From Saccharomycodes ludwigii (Eukaryota; Ascomycota; Saccharomycetes; Saccharomycodales; Saccharomycodaceae), in NCBI RefSeq assembly GCF_020623625.1, contig NC_060203.1, forward strand, positions 1,364,001-1,428,000: a DNA stretch of 64,000 nt, read 5' to 3'. The position numbers and the translations under genes are program-made. The first letter of the stretch is position 1; each line of letters starts with the position of its first letter. Positions 63,405 through 64,000 of this stretch are shown one piece after another. The notes under the pieces are model-generated. The model worked only from the letters and a program-made list of their open reading frames with translations, made no database searches and was not told where the DNA came from.

Positions 63405-64000
63405 TTAAATATTTAGGTTCTCAAGTCGCGCTTTCAACTCTTTATTCTCTTTTTTTAATAACTCTAATTCAATGTGCAATTCCTTGGACCTTCCATAGCT
63501 TAACATCTTGGCCATTTCTTGGTTTTCTTTGGTTAACATATCTAGCCTGGTAACAATTTTGTGCGCCATCGTTTCTTCATCATATCGCCCATTTTTAGTG
63601 ACTGTGTTAGAAGGATTCAATGCAATGGCAGTTAGCACACTTTCTAATTTCTCCTTAGTATCCTTTAATTCTGTTTCTCTCTCTTGTAATGTTGTAGATA
63701 AATTATTCAATAACATTTCTAGGTTTGCAGGGACTTCTATACTATCCTCCATAACATTAGCAGTATTGCTGGGATTATTATTGTATTTTTGGTTAAATAA
63801 AGTTTTCAAATTTTGTATTTCAGTTTCTAATAGTTCAATTTGCGTATCCTTCAATTTTAAAGCCATTTCCAATTGTTTTGAATCCTCATTTGCTTCATTA
63901 TTAGCGTTGTTGTTAGTGGTATTGTTATTGACAATACGCGCTTGGGGCGATACCCAATAATCAAAAGTGATTGCTGTATTAGGCGTAGGTATAGTTGATG
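63405..64000 (-). CDS. MUM2: Coiled-coil protein, MUM2-like, 5' part off window
   Basis: An open frame runs from the window edge to a TAA at 63405 on the minus strand. The visible 197 residues begin STIPTPNTAITFDYWVSPQ, then an Asn/Thr-rich linker, then a long coiled-coil (KLKDTQIELLETEIQNLKTL, and again toward the end KKENKELKARLENLNI). No start codon is needed within the window; the frame is open to base 64000. Mum2 (WTAP family) is the scaffold of the yeast Mum2-Ime4-Slz1 mRNA N6-adenosine methyltransferase used in meiosis and has such a C-terminal coiled-coil. The call rests mostly on position: MUM2 is YBR057C, beside YBR056W in S. cerevisiae, and the orientation is right. Sequence alone would allow another coiled-coil protein. 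Confidence 0.6.
   Translation of the reverse strand, partial: STIPTPNTAITFDYWVSPQARIVNNNTTNNNANNEANEDSKQLEMALKLKDTQIELLETEIQNLKTLFNQKYNNNPSNTANVMEDSIEVPANLEMLLNNLSTTLQERETELKDTKEKLESVLTAIALNPSNTVTKNGRYDEETMAHKIVTRLDMLTKENQEMAKMLSYGRSKELHIELELLKKENKELKARLENLNI

Overview
This is a nuclear DNA segment from a budding yeast (Saccharomycotina, Saccharomycetales). It is AT-rich, with very long poly(A)/poly(T) runs between genes and (AAT)n/(GAT)n runs inside genes that encode poly-Asn and poly-Asp. No gene needs an intron. I see 23 protein genes (PHS1 and the MUM2-like gene run off the two ends), two tRNA genes, and no mobile element that I can support.

The left 38 kb follows the left arm of Saccharomyces cerevisiae chromosome X: PHS1, MRPL49, BCK1, TOK1, SRS2, GWT1, DPB11, SIP4, ARG3, TRL1, EXO70, ALY. 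NTR2 and VPS51, which in S. cerevisiae lie on the sister (YKR) region, are interleaved, and ALY is present once. This is the order expected of a lineage that branched off before the yeast whole-genome duplication. KHA1, which separates BCK1 and TOK1 in S. cerevisiae, is absent here. The base composition and repeat-rich proteins would suit Saccharomycodes or a relative, but the species is a guess.

A breakpoint follows VPS51. It is marked by about 2.3 kb without genes and an unassigned gene with an AFT/WRKY-GCM1-like zinc-binding pattern (40242-41927). The right part (42.6-64 kb) corresponds to the merged YBR054-057/YDR033-035 region: a GH5-like gene (YBR056W), a MATE transporter (ERC1-like), LYS14, PRP6, MRH1/YRO2, then 4.4 kb without genes, a secreted acid phosphatase (PHO5-like), tRNA-Ile, ARO3 and the start-truncated MUM2-like gene. 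Gene order and orientation imply local inversions relative to S. cerevisiae.

The genes are housekeeping and regulatory: very-long-chain fatty acid synthesis (PHS1), mitochondrial translation (MRPL49), cell-wall signalling (BCK1), K+ transport (TOK1), replication and recombination control (DPB11, SRS2), GPI anchors (GWT1), gluconeogenic control (SIP4), amino-acid synthesis (ARG3, LYS14, ARO3), RNA processing (TRL1, NTR2, PRP6) and membrane traffic (EXO70, ALY, VPS51). Regulatory sequences fit several genes: a perfect carbon-source response element upstream of SIP4, two CACGTG Pho4-type sites upstream of the acid phosphatase, and a TGACTCT Gcn4-like heptamer upstream of each of the three amino-acid genes.
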